Shown: positions 1-7,315, numbered from the stretch's first letter. The stretch is 10,467 nt of DNA from Candidatus Omnitrophota bacterium (GCA_017987425.1 JAGNTT010000052.1:1-10467); one strand, 5' to 3'. Notes: generated from the letters alone by a model not told the origin. Translations and numbers: made by a program.

Positions 1-459
1 GCTTTCCGATTTGGCGAGCGGACCGGAAACAAAATAGGTCGCTTCACCGGCAAAACTCGGTTCACGCCAGACTTCTTTTTGCTCGACCGGGTCCCAAAGC
101 GACAAATCCACAATGATGTTCACACGGAATTCCTGAACATCATCATTATCGGTAATGCGAAGTTCCTGTCGCTCAAGACCGATCAATTCCCCGCGCAGGA
201 TAAGGTCAGCCGTCTGAGAATCGCCGATGCGCAGATGACCGTCGAACAAAAACCGGTTGGCGATCGCATCACGGACTTTGACTTCAAGCAGCGGGATGTA
301 CGTGCTGGAACGGCTCTGGGCGTAAGTTACTTTATTTTTGAACGGCTCGACGCTGATGATTCTGAATTTGCTCGGAAGCAAAGAACCTGTGGAATATCCG
401 CAACCGGCAAGCAATGCCGCCGAAAGAACCAACCATTTAAAAGAATTGAATATTTTCAT
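1..459 (-). CDS. lptE: LptE-like LPS-assembly outer-membrane lipoprotein, 3' end cut by window
   Basis: The frame is open from an ATG at 459 to the window edge, giving 153 residues with no stop. The N-terminus is a short lipoprotein signal: a K-containing n-region, a hydrophobic stretch, and lipobox L-L-A-G-C with the acceptor Cys at residue 20, followed by G-Y-S. Next comes a short beta-rich domain with the pattern I-I-S-V-E-P-F-K-N-K, a helix with I-A-N-R-F, then A-D-L-I-L-R-G-E-L. This is the layout of LptE/RlpB-type proteins, which plug the LptD barrel that delivers LPS to the outer leaflet. LptE sequences diverge strongly, so the family call rests on lipobox, fold pattern and context. 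The ATG overlaps the stop of the upstream bamD-like gene by one base (TAATG), implying translational coupling. A weak GGGAAG purine run precedes it. Family homologues are typically around 170 residues, so probably only a short C-terminus is missing. Confidence 0.72.
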   Translation of the reverse strand, partial: MKIFNSFKWLVLSAALLAGCGYSTGSLLPSKFRIISVEPFKNKVTYAQSRSSTYIPLLEVKVRDAIANRFLFDGHLRIGDSQTADLILRGELIGLERQELRITDNDDVQEFRVNIIVDLSLWDPVEQKEVWREPSFAGEATYFVSGPLAKSES

Positions 460-1415
460 TAATTCTTCCCGAGTTCCTGAATTCTTTCCAGGGCCTTTTT
501 GGCCCACAGCGTGTCATTATATTCATTGACGATTTCATTGTAATACACTTTGGCCGCTTTATAATTCTTTTGTTTCACATAAAATTCCGCGATTAAGAAA
601 CTATTCTCAGCTTCCTTTTCACGTAGCGTAGCCACATGTTCTTTGGCTTTATCGGAAAGTTCCGTGTCAGGATGAGCTTCAATGAATTCTTTGAATTCGC
701 TGACCGCCGTGCTGGTGTTCTGCTGGTCGCGCTGAATATCGGTGCCGCGGATGGAATCCGTCACAGCGATCTGGTATTTCGCCGCCTTGGCCCACTCGGT
801 GTTGGGATAATCATTGATGGTCTTCTCAAATTCGTCGCGGGCTTCCTGATAAAGTTTCTTTTCCTTGAGATAAAGGCCGATCTTGTATTGCGCCTCGCCG
901 GCATGTTTGCCGTACGGCGCATTCTTGATGACCTGACGGAAAATCTCGATGACCTGATAATCGCCGCTGACCACCTGCGCCCATTTGCTGCGCGCGTACT
1001 TACCTTCCATCAGATTGACGGCCATATTAAACTGGTTCTCCACGATTTCGGCAGCGCGTTCGGAAAAAGGATATTTGTCGATCACAACCTGATAAGCCTT
1101 ATGCGCGGCGGAAAAATCCCCCATTTCTTCCTGGGAACGGCCGACGTAATACTGCGCTTCGGCAGCTTCGCGGGAGCGCGGGTAACTCTTCACAAGCTTG
1201 TTGAATTCTTTGATGGCGGCGGGATAACTTTTCTGGTCGAAAAACTGCTTGCCGACCTCCAGCTGTTCTGCCGGAGTATCTTTGACGGAATACTTTGGAT
1301 TGACCCACTTGTTCGTCTCAGGGGTCCAAATCCAGAAGGCATGGCTCACGCAGGGATAGGTTAACAACAATCCGAAAAGCGCTGAGGCGAGAATTTTCGT
1401 TGGAATTAAACGCAT
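459..1415 (-). CDS. bamD: BamD/YfiO-type TPR protein of the outer-membrane protein assembly machinery
   Basis: This 318-residue exported protein has a signal peptide (about 1-26, ending V-S-H-A before F-W-I-W). The rest is tetratricopeptide-like helical pairs: about 47-80 (A-I-K-E-F with S-Y-P), 84-117 (A-Y-Q-V-V-I-D-K-Y-P), 150-205 (I-F-R-Q-V-I, then E-A-R-D-E-F-E-K-T-I-N-D-Y-P), 235-250 (F-K-E-F-I-E-A-H-P) and 272-312. BamD is the TPR scaffold of the BAM complex that inserts beta-barrel proteins. The length exceeds the roughly 245 residues of E. coli BamD, with extra C-terminal repeats. Classical BamD is a lipoprotein, but here the only N-terminal Cys (22, in T-Y-P-C-V) does not sit in a lipobox, so ordinary signal peptidase I cleavage seems likelier. 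The ATG is certain as the first possible ATG because a TAA lies immediately upstream in frame. There is no Shine-Dalgarno sequence. It is co-transcribed with the lptE-like gene. A generic TPR protein such as YbgF/CpoB is the main alternative. Confidence 0.78.
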   Translation of the reverse strand: MRLIPTKILASALFGLLLTYPCVSHAFWIWTPETNKWVNPKYSVKDTPAEQLEVGKQFFDQKSYPAAIKEFNKLVKSYPRSREAAEAQYYVGRSQEEMGDFSAAHKAYQVVIDKYPFSERAAEIVENQFNMAVNLMEGKYARSKWAQVVSGDYQVIEIFRQVIKNAPYGKHAGEAQYKIGLYLKEKKLYQEARDEFEKTINDYPNTEWAKAAKYQIAVTDSIRGTDIQRDQQNTSTAVSEFKEFIEAHPDTELSDKAKEHVATLREKEAENSFLIAEFYVKQKNYKAAKVYYNEIVNEYNDTLWAKKALERIQELGKN

Positions 1416-1461
1416 TTATATTGAATTAGTGTAAGTGGATAAGATAAAAATAATTGCGGTC

Positions 1462-1489
1462 ATCATACCATACCCGTATGGTATGTCAA
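1462..1489 (-). promoter_or_regulatory. sigma70-type promoter of bamD-lptE
   Basis: On the minus strand a perfect -35 box TTGACA (1489-1484) is followed after 16 bp by TATGAT (1467-1462), a 5/6 match to the -10 consensus. The predicted start site is near 1455, giving a leader of about 40 nt before the bamD ATG at 1415. It lies only about 35 bp past the stop of the efflux gene, and no terminator hairpin is visible between them, so some read-through into bamD is possible. The call rests on two near-consensus boxes at legal spacing in an intergenic region. Confidence 0.75.
1464..1485. promoter_or_regulatory. 22-bp perfect palindrome filling the bamD promoter spacer, candidate operator
   Basis: Ten-base arms CATACCATAC (1464-1473) and GTATGGTATG (1476-1485) flank CC. 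Each arm is itself two tandem copies of a pentamer (CATAC or GTATG), so the site has dyad and direct symmetry together. It covers the last bases of the -35 box, the whole spacer and the start of the -10 box, the expected place for a repressor that excludes RNA polymerase. The TACC...GGTA pattern around a G/C core loosely recalls CsoR/FrmR-type metal or aldehyde sensor operators, but no regulator of that kind is in the window and the assignment is only a guess. As a hairpin it would need a 6-nt loop and is not followed directly by a T tract, so a terminator role is less likely. Confidence 0.65.
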
Positions 1490-1523
1490 GACTGCGGAAG
1501 GATTCAAATGCCAACTAACCGTC

Positions 1524-2951
1524 TCACCAAGCCCCGCCGAGAGCCTTGATCAACTGCACGGTCGCAATGATCTCCTGGGTCTTGATGCGGATGGATTCAA
1601 GTTCCGCCTGAAGCCTTGAACGTTCGGCGTCAACGACTTCCAGAAAACTGACCAGTCCCTGTCGATAACGCGTGATGGACAGTTTGGAGGAAACGGATGT
1701 GGCTTTGACCAGCTTGTCCTGGGCCTCCAATTGCTCGCGGCGCATCTGCACGTTGATGAGCGCGTCTTCGGTTTCCTGAAAAGCCACCAGCACCTGCTGC
1801 TGATACTTGGCGACCGCCATGGCGTAATCCGCGCGGGCGGCTTTAAGCTTGGCCTGGTTACGCTTTCCTTTAAATAACGGCAGATTGACCGAAGGACCGA
1901 ATGAAGCGACCCGGCTTTCCCACTCCAAAAGATTGTCGAGTTCCACGCTTTCAAGACCGGCGGAACCGGTCAGAAACACCGATGGAAAGAAATCGCCCTC
2001 AGCCACTCCGATCTTCGCGCTGGTGGCGGCCATCAGCCGTTCAGTCTCGGCAATGTCCGGACGGCGCTTCAAAAGTTCGGACGGAAGACCTGCCGGGATT
2101 TCAGGAATCTTGACCTTCAATTCGGCGGCGGCGATCTTAAAATCAGAGGCTACCGAACCGCAGAGCACTGCGAGAGTGTTTTCCACTTCCCCACGCTGAC
2201 GATAAACATCGATAATATCAGCCTTGGCCTGCGCCAATTCTGTGGTCGCGCGTGAAAGATCAAGCTCGCTCGAAACTCCACCTTCGACACGGTTCTTCAC
2301 AACATCCACGGCCTTCTGTCTTAAATCAATCGTTTGCTTAAGAGTCTCGACTTCCGCATCAAGTTCCCGCAGAAGAAAATACTGACGGGCCACATCAGCG
2401 GTCAATGTTAAAAGAACAGTCTTATAGGCTTCTTCGCTCGCCTCGGCCTCAGCGCGTCCGGCTTCGAAGGCACGGCGCACTTTCCCCCAGATGTCCACTT
2501 CATAACTCAAGTCGACGGGGATCTTATACATCGTGGATGTGGCGCTCCTGCCGGTAAAACCTGAGGAAGAGCTGACCGCATTCCTGGTGGTGCGTGATCG
2601 TTCGATGCTGGGATTGAAATCCACGTCGGGCAGTAAATCCGATTCGGTAATACGCGCAAGCGCTCTTGCTTTATCGACGGAGGCAACCGCGCTTTTCAAA
2701 TTTTGATTGTTGGCCAGCGCCTTGGTTTCAAGATCGTTCAAAGCCGGATCTTTTAACACCGTCCACCATCCGGCATCCTCAGGAACTTTAACGGTGCTTT
2801 TATTATTAGGATGCTTCCACTGGGCCGGCGCCGGATCTTCCGGACGCTTGTATTCGGGTCCCACGGTCTTGCAGCCGCCCAAAAACAAACAGACAAGCAG
2901 AAGAGCGGCCGTGCTTTTGACCGTGCGTGCGAGATTCTTCGGTTTTTGCAT
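1524..2951 (-). other. Outer-membrane factor module with internal lipoprotein signal peptide inside the RND fusion
   Basis: This part of the fusion starts at M1041 (ATG at 2951-2949) and is the length of an independent NodT/OprM lipoprotein (475 residues). It opens with a positively charged stretch (K, K, R, K), a hydrophobic run T-A-A-L-L-L-V-C-L-F, and lipobox L-G-G-C (Cys1067). Hallmarks of the family follow: V-G-P-E-Y-K-R-P, G-W-W near 1101, the two repeat halves with long helices, S-Y-E-V-D-I-W-G-K, R-R-P-D-I (1336-1340), A-E-G-D-F-F-P (1357-1363) and N-L-P-L-F near 1400. The RND C-terminus should face the cytoplasm, so this hydrophobic segment could export the module and allow lipidation and cleavage by signal peptidase II. 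No stop, frameshift or strong ribosome-binding site is seen at the junction. The codon before the ATG is AAA, one substitution from a TAA stop. Confidence 0.85.
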
Positions 2952-5900
2952 TTTGCTGAAAAGCACGTACACAACCGGAATAACGAAGAGCGTCAGAAAT
3001 GTACTGGTGAGCATACCGCCGACGGCAGCCACACCGAGGGGACGGCGGCTTTCGGCGCCGGCGCCGAATCCGATGGCAATCGGCAGAATACCGGCGATCG
3101 TGGCGCAAGCGGTCATCAAAATGGGACGCAGACGGATGACGCCCGCAGCGAGCATAGCTTCCGTCGGTGTCTTCCCCTTGGCCACCTGCTGATTGGCGAA
3201 GTCGACGAGCAGAATACCGTTTTTGGTTACAAGACCGAATAGAAGGATCATACCGATCTGGCTGAATAAATTAACGCCCATCGACGGAATTCTTGGAATG
3301 ATATGGGCATACCATGGATCTCCTGGCGCCATTGCGAACATCACGGAAAACTTGTCGGCCCAGTTTAAAACCCACAGCGCGCCGAAAGCCCCGAAGGCGG
3401 CCAGAGGCAGTGTGAGCATAATTGTCAACGGATGCACAAGACTTTCGAACTGGGAAGCCAGAACCATGTAAATGACGATTGCGGCCAGTAGCATGACAAA
3501 ATAAATTTGGGTACTCGATTCGATCAGATCGCGCGCATCCCCCGACCATTCATATTTGATACCTTCGGGCATATCTTCGCGCAAAATGTCTTTCACCTTC
3601 TCGATGACGGTCCCGAGAGGAACACCGACGGGGGTGCCTTCGATGGTGGCTGAACGGTAACGGTTGTGGTGATTGATGGCACTGGGGCCGGCGCCGGTGT
3701 CATAAGTCACCACGTTGCTCAGCTGGATCAGTTTACCCTGGGCGTTGGGAATATAAAGTTTGTCCAGATCCGAGGGATTTAAACGCGATTCGCGTTCCAG
3801 CTGGACGATGACGTCATACTGTTTACCGCCGATGTTGAGCTTGCTTAAATCCAGCCCGCCGAAAAGAATCTGCAGCGTCTTTGAAATATCTTCGACGGTG
3901 ATGCCGAGCGCGGCGGCGCGGTCGCGATTGATGTGAACGCGCAATTCCGGCTTATTAATTTCAAAGTTAGAACGCACGTTCATCAGGACGCCGGAAGCAC
4001 GGAGTTTGTTGGTCAATTGGGTCGAATATTTATTTAACTCATCCAAATCCTGACCCTGGATGACCAGCTGGAACGGCTGAGAAAACCCGCGGCCGATGGC
4101 CTGCGGAATAATTGGAATAACGAAGGCGCCTTCCACCTGGCTGAAGAACTGCCCGGCCAAACCGGTGGGCCCGCCGACGATGTCGCGGATGTGCTTTTTA
4201 CGGTCTTCCTTAAGACGCAGGAACGCCAGACCCTGAGATGCTTTTCCGGGACTTCCGCGGGACAGAGCCACCGCCGAGAAATACCCCTCGACCTCAGGCG
4301 TCGCCGCAATCAGACTCTCCATCTTGCGCACCATACGGTCGGTATATTCGCTTGTCGAACCTTCCGGTGCGATCGCAATACAGAGAAGCCTTCCCTTATC
4401 TTCCGCCGGCAGGAACTCATGATCGAGCTGGCCGTAAAAGAATACTGAAAGCGCAATCGCACCCGCGCAGATGGGAACGACGATGATCGGATGCTTGAGC
4501 GACCAGCCAAGACTACGCTCGTACTTGGCCGTCATTCTTTTAAGCCATCGCTCAAAGAAACCAAGAATGCCCAGTTTCTTATGTTCATTGGGATTAACAG
4601 GCTTAAGAAATCTGGCGGACGCCATCGGTGCAAGAGTAAGCGCGACAAACGCGGAAATGATAACGGAAAAACATAATGCAAAAGCAAACTCGACGAACAG
4701 ACGGCCCGTAACGCTTGTCTGAAATGCCATCGGAAAGAATACGGCGACGAGCGCGATTGTCGTTGCGATGACCGCGAATCCGATTTCCGACATTCCTTTA
4801 TAAGCGGCATCGAGCGGGGCCATCCCCTCTTCCACGTGACGGTAAATGTTTTCAAGTACAATGATCGAGTCGTCGACAACCAGACCGATCGCCAGAACGA
4901 ATGCGAGCATGGTGACGGTGTTGATAGAATAACCCATCACATAAAGCAACCCGAAAGTCGCGATGATGGACACGGGAATGGAAACACTCGGCACAAGCGT
5001 GGAACGGAAATCGTGAAGAAAGATAAAGATGGTAAGCACAACGAGCAGAAACGCGATACCCAGCGTTTCCCAGACTTCGTGGATGGATTTCTCGACGAAT
5101 ATGGATTCGTCATAAGGAATGGTCGTATAAACGTCCGCCGGCAGAAGCTCGCGGATGCGTTCAAGTTCGGCCTTGATTTTCTTGGCGACGTCAATGGTGT
5201 TGGCCTTCGACTGCTTGACGATGCCGATACCGACCGCCGGACGGGAATTAAAACGCGCAACTGATCGTTCATCCTCGACACCGACCGCGGCTCGGCCGAT
5301 ATCGCTTAAGCGGATAAAGGTAGCGCCGTCGCGTTTGATGACAAGATTATTGTATTCCTCAGGTGTTTTCAATTCCCCGCGGGTTTCGATCGACATCGCG
5401 CGGCTCCAGCTTTCAACCAGACCGCTGGGAAGCTCCACGTTCTGTTCTGTCAAAGCCCTCTGCACGTCGAGAACGGTGACCTGGCGAGCGGCCATCTTCT
5501 GGGAATCCAGCCACAGGCGGATCGCAAATCTTTTCTGCCCGCCGAAGATGACGGAGCTGACGCCGTTGATTGTCTGCAGACGGTCTTTAAATGTGTTTTC
5601 CGCGAGCGACGTCAATTCAAGCGTAGAAAGACGGTCGCTGTAGAGCGCGATCCATAAAATGGGCTGGGCGTCCGCGTCCTGCTTGGCCACGATGGGTTCT
5701 TCCATATTATCCGGAAGCACACCGCGCACGCGTGAGACGCGGTCGCGCACGTCCTGCGCCGCCACTTCAATGGGACGGGAAAGATCGAATTCAACGGTGA
5801 TGGAACTGACTTGTTCACGGCTTTCGCTGGTAAGGGTGCGGATGCCTTCGACGCTGGTGAGCGCCTCTTCGATAGGCTCGGTGACCTGTGTTTCGATGAC

Positions 5901-6071
5901 CGCCGCGCTCGCGCCCTGATAAACGCTTGTGACGTTGACGATCGGCGGATCGATGTCCGGCAGTTCACGCACGGGCAAACGGGCAATGCCGATGATACCA
6001 AAGAGCACAAGCCCGAGGCTCATCATTGTGGCCAGTACAGGACGGCTGATACTGAGTTCTGATAGTTTCAT
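1524..6071 (-). CDS. HAE1-type RND efflux transporter fused to a NodT/OprM-type outer-membrane factor
   Basis: One 1515-residue ORF joins two pump parts that are normally separate genes. Residues 1-1040 form an RND drug/proton antiporter: TM1 after S-I-S-R-P, the TM4 proton-relay pair D400-D401 in G-L-V-V-D-D-S-I-I-V-L-E-N, TM10 K950 in V-T-K-N-G-I-L-L-V-D-F, two large periplasmic porter loops (about 31-335 and 548-850), and F-V-I-P-V-V-Y-V-L-F ending TM12. A single D-D pair and E-N-I-Y-R-H suit the HAE1 (hydrophobe/amphiphile) class rather than metal exporters. Residues 1041-1515 form a full-length outer-membrane factor. The TM9-TM10 periplasmic loop is about 25-30 residues longer than in AcrB. 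I chose ATG 6071 (M-K-L-S-E-L-S-I-S-R-P), the normal RND N-terminus. An upstream in-frame TTG at 6116 would add 15 residues from repeat DNA. No Shine-Dalgarno is visible. It is the last gene of the marR-regulated operon, with a TGA stop. Confidence 0.93.
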   Translation of the reverse strand: MKLSELSISRPVLATMMSLGLVLFGIIGIARLPVRELPDIDPPIVNVTSVYQGASAAVIETQVTEPIEEALTSVEGIRTLTSESREQVSSITVEFDLSRPIEVAAQDVRDRVSRVRGVLPDNMEEPIVAKQDADAQPILWIALYSDRLSTLELTSLAENTFKDRLQTINGVSSVIFGGQKRFAIRLWLDSQKMAARQVTVLDVQRALTEQNVELPSGLVESWSRAMSIETRGELKTPEEYNNLVIKRDGATFIRLSDIGRAAVGVEDERSVARFNSRPAVGIGIVKQSKANTIDVAKKIKAELERIRELLPADVYTTIPYDESIFVEKSIHEVWETLGIAFLLVVLTIFIFLHDFRSTLVPSVSIPVSIIATFGLLYVMGYSINTVTMLAFVLAIGLVVDDSIIVLENIYRHVEEGMAPLDAAYKGMSEIGFAVIATTIALVAVFFPMAFQTSVTGRLFVEFAFALCFSVIISAFVALTLAPMASARFLKPVNPNEHKKLGILGFFERWLKRMTAKYERSLGWSLKHPIIVVPICAGAIALSVFFYGQLDHEFLPAEDKGRLLCIAIAPEGSTSEYTDRMVRKMESLIAATPEVEGYFSAVALSRGSPGKASQGLAFLRLKEDRKKHIRDIVGGPTGLAGQFFSQVEGAFVIPIIPQAIGRGFSQPFQLVIQGQDLDELNKYSTQLTNKLRASGVLMNVRSNFEINKPELRVHINRDRAAALGITVEDISKTLQILFGGLDLSKLNIGGKQYDVIVQLERESRLNPSDLDKLYIPNAQGKLIQLSNVVTYDTGAGPSAINHHNRYRSATIEGTPVGVPLGTVIEKVKDILREDMPEGIKYEWSGDARDLIESSTQIYFVMLLAAIVIYMVLASQFESLVHPLTIMLTLPLAAFGAFGALWVLNWADKFSVMFAMAPGDPWYAHIIPRIPSMGVNLFSQIGMILLFGLVTKNGILLVDFANQQVAKGKTPTEAMLAAGVIRLRPILMTACATIAGILPIAIGFGAGAESRRPLGVAAVGGMLTSTFLTLFVIPVVYVLFSKMQKPKNLARTVKSTAALLLVCLFLGGCKTVGPEYKRPEDPAPAQWKHPNNKSTVKVPEDAGWWTVLKDPALNDLETKALANNQNLKSAVASVDKARALARITESDLLPDVDFNPSIERSRTTRNAVSSSSGFTGRSATSTMYKIPVDLSYEVDIWGKVRRAFEAGRAEAEASEEAYKTVLLTLTADVARQYFLLRELDAEVETLKQTIDLRQKAVDVVKNRVEGGVSSELDLSRATTELAQAKADIIDVYRQRGEVENTLAVLCGSVASDFKIAAAELKVKIPEIPAGLPSELLKRRPDIAETERLMAATSAKIGVAEGDFFPSVFLTGSAGLESVELDNLLEWESRVASFGPSVNLPLFKGKRNQAKLKAARADYAMAVAKYQQQVLVAFQETEDALINVQMRREQLEAQDKLVKATSVSSKLSITRYRQGLVSFLEVVDAERSRLQAELESIRIKTQEIIATVQLIKALGGAW

Positions 6072-6075
6072 AATT

Positions 6076-6146
6076 AGTTGATCGTGGATGGTTAATCGTT
6101 GATAGGCTGATGGCAACCATCTGCTAACTTCTATCGACCATTAACT
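6076..6146. repeat. Degenerate heptanucleotide repeats in the adaptor-RND gap
   Basis: Read on the minus strand, four consecutive heptamers run up to the RND start: ATCAACG (6103-6097), ATTAACC (6096-6090), ATCCACG (6089-6083) and ATCAACT (6082-6076). A fifth, ATCAGCC (6111-6105), is offset by one base. On the plus strand two similar units, ATCGACC (6133-6139) and ATTAACT (6140-6146), lie at the other end of the gap. The unit is close to ATYAACS. The arrangement recalls short tandemly repeated repetitive (STRR) heptamers known from cyanobacteria. No protein-coding role is visible. Confidence 0.6.
6091..6145. repeat. 55-bp imperfect inverted repeat between adaptor and RND genes
   Basis: Outer arms GTTAATCGTTGATAG (6091-6105) and CTATCGACCATTAAC (6131-6145) pair at 13 of 15 positions. 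Inner arms GCTGATGG (6106-6113) and CCATCTGC (6117-6124) pair at 7 of 8 around CAA, with a one-sided 6-nt bulge at 6125-6130. In the mRNA this would fold just upstream of the RND start. It could set the expression ratio between adaptor and transporter, protect an upstream mRNA segment from 3' decay, or be a small repetitive palindromic element. No T tract follows, so it is not a classical terminator. Confidence 0.6.
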
Positions 6147-6154
6147 TTTAAATT

Positions 6155-7315
6155 CTATTCTTCCTTTGCGGGTGCTTTCTCTTCCGCCGGTTTTTTCTGC
6201 TCTCCGCCCGCCGCACTAGCCGGCTGTTCCGGATCCCTCGGGGCAACCTTGCTGCCGGGACCAATCTTCTGAAAACCTTCGGTGATGACCTTCTCGCCGG
6301 GCTTAAGGCCCGAGGTGATTTCCACCAAACCGGCCATCCGGATACCCACTTCAACGTTGCGCGGCTGAGCCTTGCTTTCCGAGTCGATCACGAACACGCT
6401 GACGTCTTCGTCTTTGGGCATAAGCGCGGTCTCGGGAATGACCACCGCATCTTCGCGTACGTTGACGATCAAATCGAGATTCGCGAACATGCCCACACGC
6501 AATTTACCGTCATTGTTCGGCACGGAAGCTTTGACGAGCGCCGTACGCGTGACAGAATCAATCTGCGGGTCAATGAAGTAAACCTGCCCTCTAAAGATTT
6601 CTTTCGGATAAGCCGCGACCAAGATTTCGATCGACTGCTTTTCCTTCAAACGGCTTAAATATTTTTCCGGAATCTGGAATTCCGCTTTCATAGGATTTTG
6701 ATTGATGAGAAACGTGAGGCTGGCGCCTTTGGCAATGAACTGTCCGATACTGATGAGACGATTGCCCATAATACCGTCAAAGGGAGCTTCAATGGTTGCA
6801 TCTTTGAGCTCGGCCTTGACCAGATCGGCCCCGGCCTGCATGGACGCAAGATTGGCCTGCGCCTGGTCGAACTCCTGTTTGGAAATAGCCTGGGATTCGA
6901 TGAGAGACTGATAACGTTTGCCCGTGGTTTCGGCAAGTTTTAAATTGGCTTCCGATTGAGCGAGGGATGCCTCGAGTTTGGTTTTATCGATCACCATCAG
7001 CAGCTGGCCTTTTTTGACCGACTGCCCTTCCTCAAATTTGATTTCTTCGACAACGCCGTCGATCTCGCTTTTGATCTCGACCGATTCGTTGGCCACCATG
7101 GTCCCGACTAAAGAAATTTTGTCTTCGATGGACTGTTTCTTGGCTTCGACCGCCACGACGTTGACCGACATGCCCATCATCTTGGACATGTCCGGGCCGG
7201 ATTCTTTCTTCTCACATCCCGACGCTGACAGGGCCAGCGCGGCCAAAGCAATCCAGAACAACGGATGATTTTGATAATAAATGATTCCTTGCACCTTTGC
7301 AGCTGCTGCGCTCAT
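6155..7315 (-). CDS. RND periplasmic adaptor (membrane fusion protein, HlyD/AcrA family) lipoprotein
   Basis: From ATG 7315 the protein has 386 residues. A signal peptide with hydrophobic W-I-A-L-A-A-L-A-L ends in a weak lipobox S-A-S-G-C (Cys34), so it is probably anchored in the inner membrane by lipid. The first half of the lipoyl/barrel-sandwich domain is at about 78-110 (I-D-G-V-V-E-E-I-K-F-E-E-G-Q-S-V), a helical hairpin at about 112-170 (heptad-like A, L, Q, E), and the second half at about 173-204 (A-P-F-D-G-I-M-G). A beta-barrel follows (A-E-F-Q-I-P-E-K-Y-L, then R-V-G-M-F-A-N-L), then a membrane-proximal domain (V-V-I-P-E-T-A-L) and a K/E/A/P-rich tail. It should bridge the RND transporter and the outer-membrane factor encoded next. 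ATG 7315 has GAGAG and GGA purines upstream. ATG 7354 and TTG 7363 are possible but add a charged N-terminus before the signal peptide and cover a MarR-like site. Confidence 0.9.
   Translation of the reverse strand: MSAAAAKVQGIIYYQNHPLFWIALAALALSASGCEKKESGPDMSKMMGMSVNVVAVEAKKQSIEDKISLVGTMVANESVEIKSEIDGVVEEIKFEEGQSVKKGQLLMVIDKTKLEASLAQSEANLKLAETTGKRYQSLIESQAISKQEFDQAQANLASMQAGADLVKAELKDATIEAPFDGIMGNRLISIGQFIAKGASLTFLINQNPMKAEFQIPEKYLSRLKEKQSIEILVAAYPKEIFRGQVYFIDPQIDSVTRTALVKASVPNNDGKLRVGMFANLDLIVNVREDAVVIPETALMPKDEDVSVFVIDSESKAQPRNVEVGIRMAGLVEITSGLKPGEKVITEGFQKIGPGSKVAPRDPEQPASAAGGEQKKPAEEKAPAKEE

Noticed and set aside
79..462. 127-codon plus-strand open frame at the left edge
   Set aside because: The minus strand encodes an LptE-like lipoprotein with a clear lipobox through the same bases; the plus-strand product is low-complexity and unsupported.
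636..1364. 242-codon plus-strand open frame opposite bamD
   Set aside because: It is antisense to a well-supported TPR gene, its predicted protein resembles no recognisable family and it has no promoter or start context. It looks like a codon-bias shadow.
1464..1485. Terminator at the end of the efflux operon
   Set aside because: The 2-nt spacer is too short for a natural loop, the nearest T-rich run is about 12 nt further on, and the dyad is embedded in a near-consensus promoter, so an operator fits better.
1524..6071. Heavy-metal (CzcA/CusA-type) pump
   Set aside because: The TM4 segment and overall motifs fit the HAE1 drug-efflux class, and the operon regulator is MarR rather than a metal sensor.
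6072..6116. TTG start at 6116 extending the RND protein by 15 residues
   Set aside because: The extension is translated heptamer-repeat DNA, while M-K-L-S-E-L-S-I-S-R-P from ATG 6071 is the normal RND N-terminus.
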